DNA from: Achromobacter anxifer
Lineage (GTDB): Bacteria; Pseudomonadota; Gammaproteobacteria; Burkholderiales; Burkholderiaceae_B
Direction: 5' to 3'
Length of the DNA stretch: 64,000 nt
Assembly (NCBI RefSeq): GCF_903652925.1
Contig: NZ_CAHLAR010000010.1
Coordinates: 221,372 to 285,371, forward strand
Shown here: one piece after another, positions 63,920 through 64,000 of the stretch
Numbering within the stretch: the stretch's first letter is position 1
How the letters are laid out: every line of letters starts with the position of its first letter
Notes under the pieces: generated by a model
Databases searched by the model: none
What the model was told of the DNA's origin: nothing
What the model saw: the letters and a program-made list of their open reading frames with translations, nothing else
Made by a program: the position numbers and the translations under genes

Positions 63920-64000
63920 CTCGTTTCTCTGCTGCTGACACGGCGATGTCGCGAAGGCGACGGAGCGTGAAGTTGGTAGCAAGATGCAGTAAGAAGTACA

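Overview
The window is about 64 kb of GC-rich, densely coded chromosome from a betaproteobacterium. The best fit is Alcaligenaceae (Achromobacter/Bordetella): there is a tol-pal block next to proS, a lipid A hexosamine-type cluster resembling Bordetella lgm, two tripartite-tricarboxylate (TctAB) permease pairs, and a 6S RNA directly after zapA. This assignment is inferred from gene content, not from a database search. I see no prophage, insertion sequence or CRISPR array; nearly everything looks like core or stable accessory genome.

Layout. 1-4765: a truncated RND adaptor, its RND pump and dnaQ. 4826-4900: tRNA-Val(CAC) with its own promoter and terminator. 5222-9601: small membrane protein, YaiI, an RHH-like protein, a TAXI-type binding lipoprotein paired with a GltS symporter, and a GNAT. 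9842-13725: lipid A sugar-modification cluster (GT2, ArnT-like GT39, GtrA, YdjC/HpnK deacetylase). 13764-15222: LysR regulator divergent from a PACE efflux protein. 15197-21555: seven-gene minus-strand operon (DapA-family lyase, five Liv-type ABC genes, GntR regulator) behind a 30-bp palindrome. 21848-24857: alpha/beta-hydrolase lipoprotein and CidR-like LysR regulator divergent from cidA/cidB-like genes. 24866-28065: LysE exporter divergent from a MocR regulator, a DUF442 protein and a Usp protein. 28338-30449: a stand-alone EF-G gene. 30466-33734: EamA exporter, Lrp regulator, hydrolase and YbaK-type deacylase.

33757-42789 is one long minus-strand block: proS, ybgC, tolQ, tolR, tolA, tolB, pal, cpoB, then, translationally coupled to cpoB, a FecCD-type permease and its ATPase with no binding protein. 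42855-47846: rppH, a TctDE-like two-component system and tctBA. 47955-53261: GhrA-like reductase, LysR/azoR pair, HIBADH-type reductase and a gamma-glutamyltransferase-family enzyme. 53446-55429: a second tctAB pair. 55916-56890: zapB-like, zapA, 6S RNA. 56973-63086: SIMPL protein, lgt, ilvD, cytochrome c, msrA, hpd and a divergent Lrp regulator. 63087-64000 has no gene. It holds two related AT palindromes and then three promoter-like modules repeating at about 182 bp, followed by a near-consensus promoter; this looks like the upstream region of a strongly expressed stable-RNA operon, probably rrn, that starts beyond the window.

Several regulator/target pairs are divergent with a visible dyad between them (LysR/PACE, CidR/cidAB, MocR/LysE, Lrp/EamA, LysR/azoR, Lrp/hpd), and the Liv-type operon has one upstream. 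The least expected arrangements are the GltS-TAXI pair, the orphan FecCD-type ABC genes fused to the tol-pal operon, two TctAB pairs with no local TctC, a LivF-type ATPase with Arg in place of the Walker A Lys, and the tandem promoter array at the right end.
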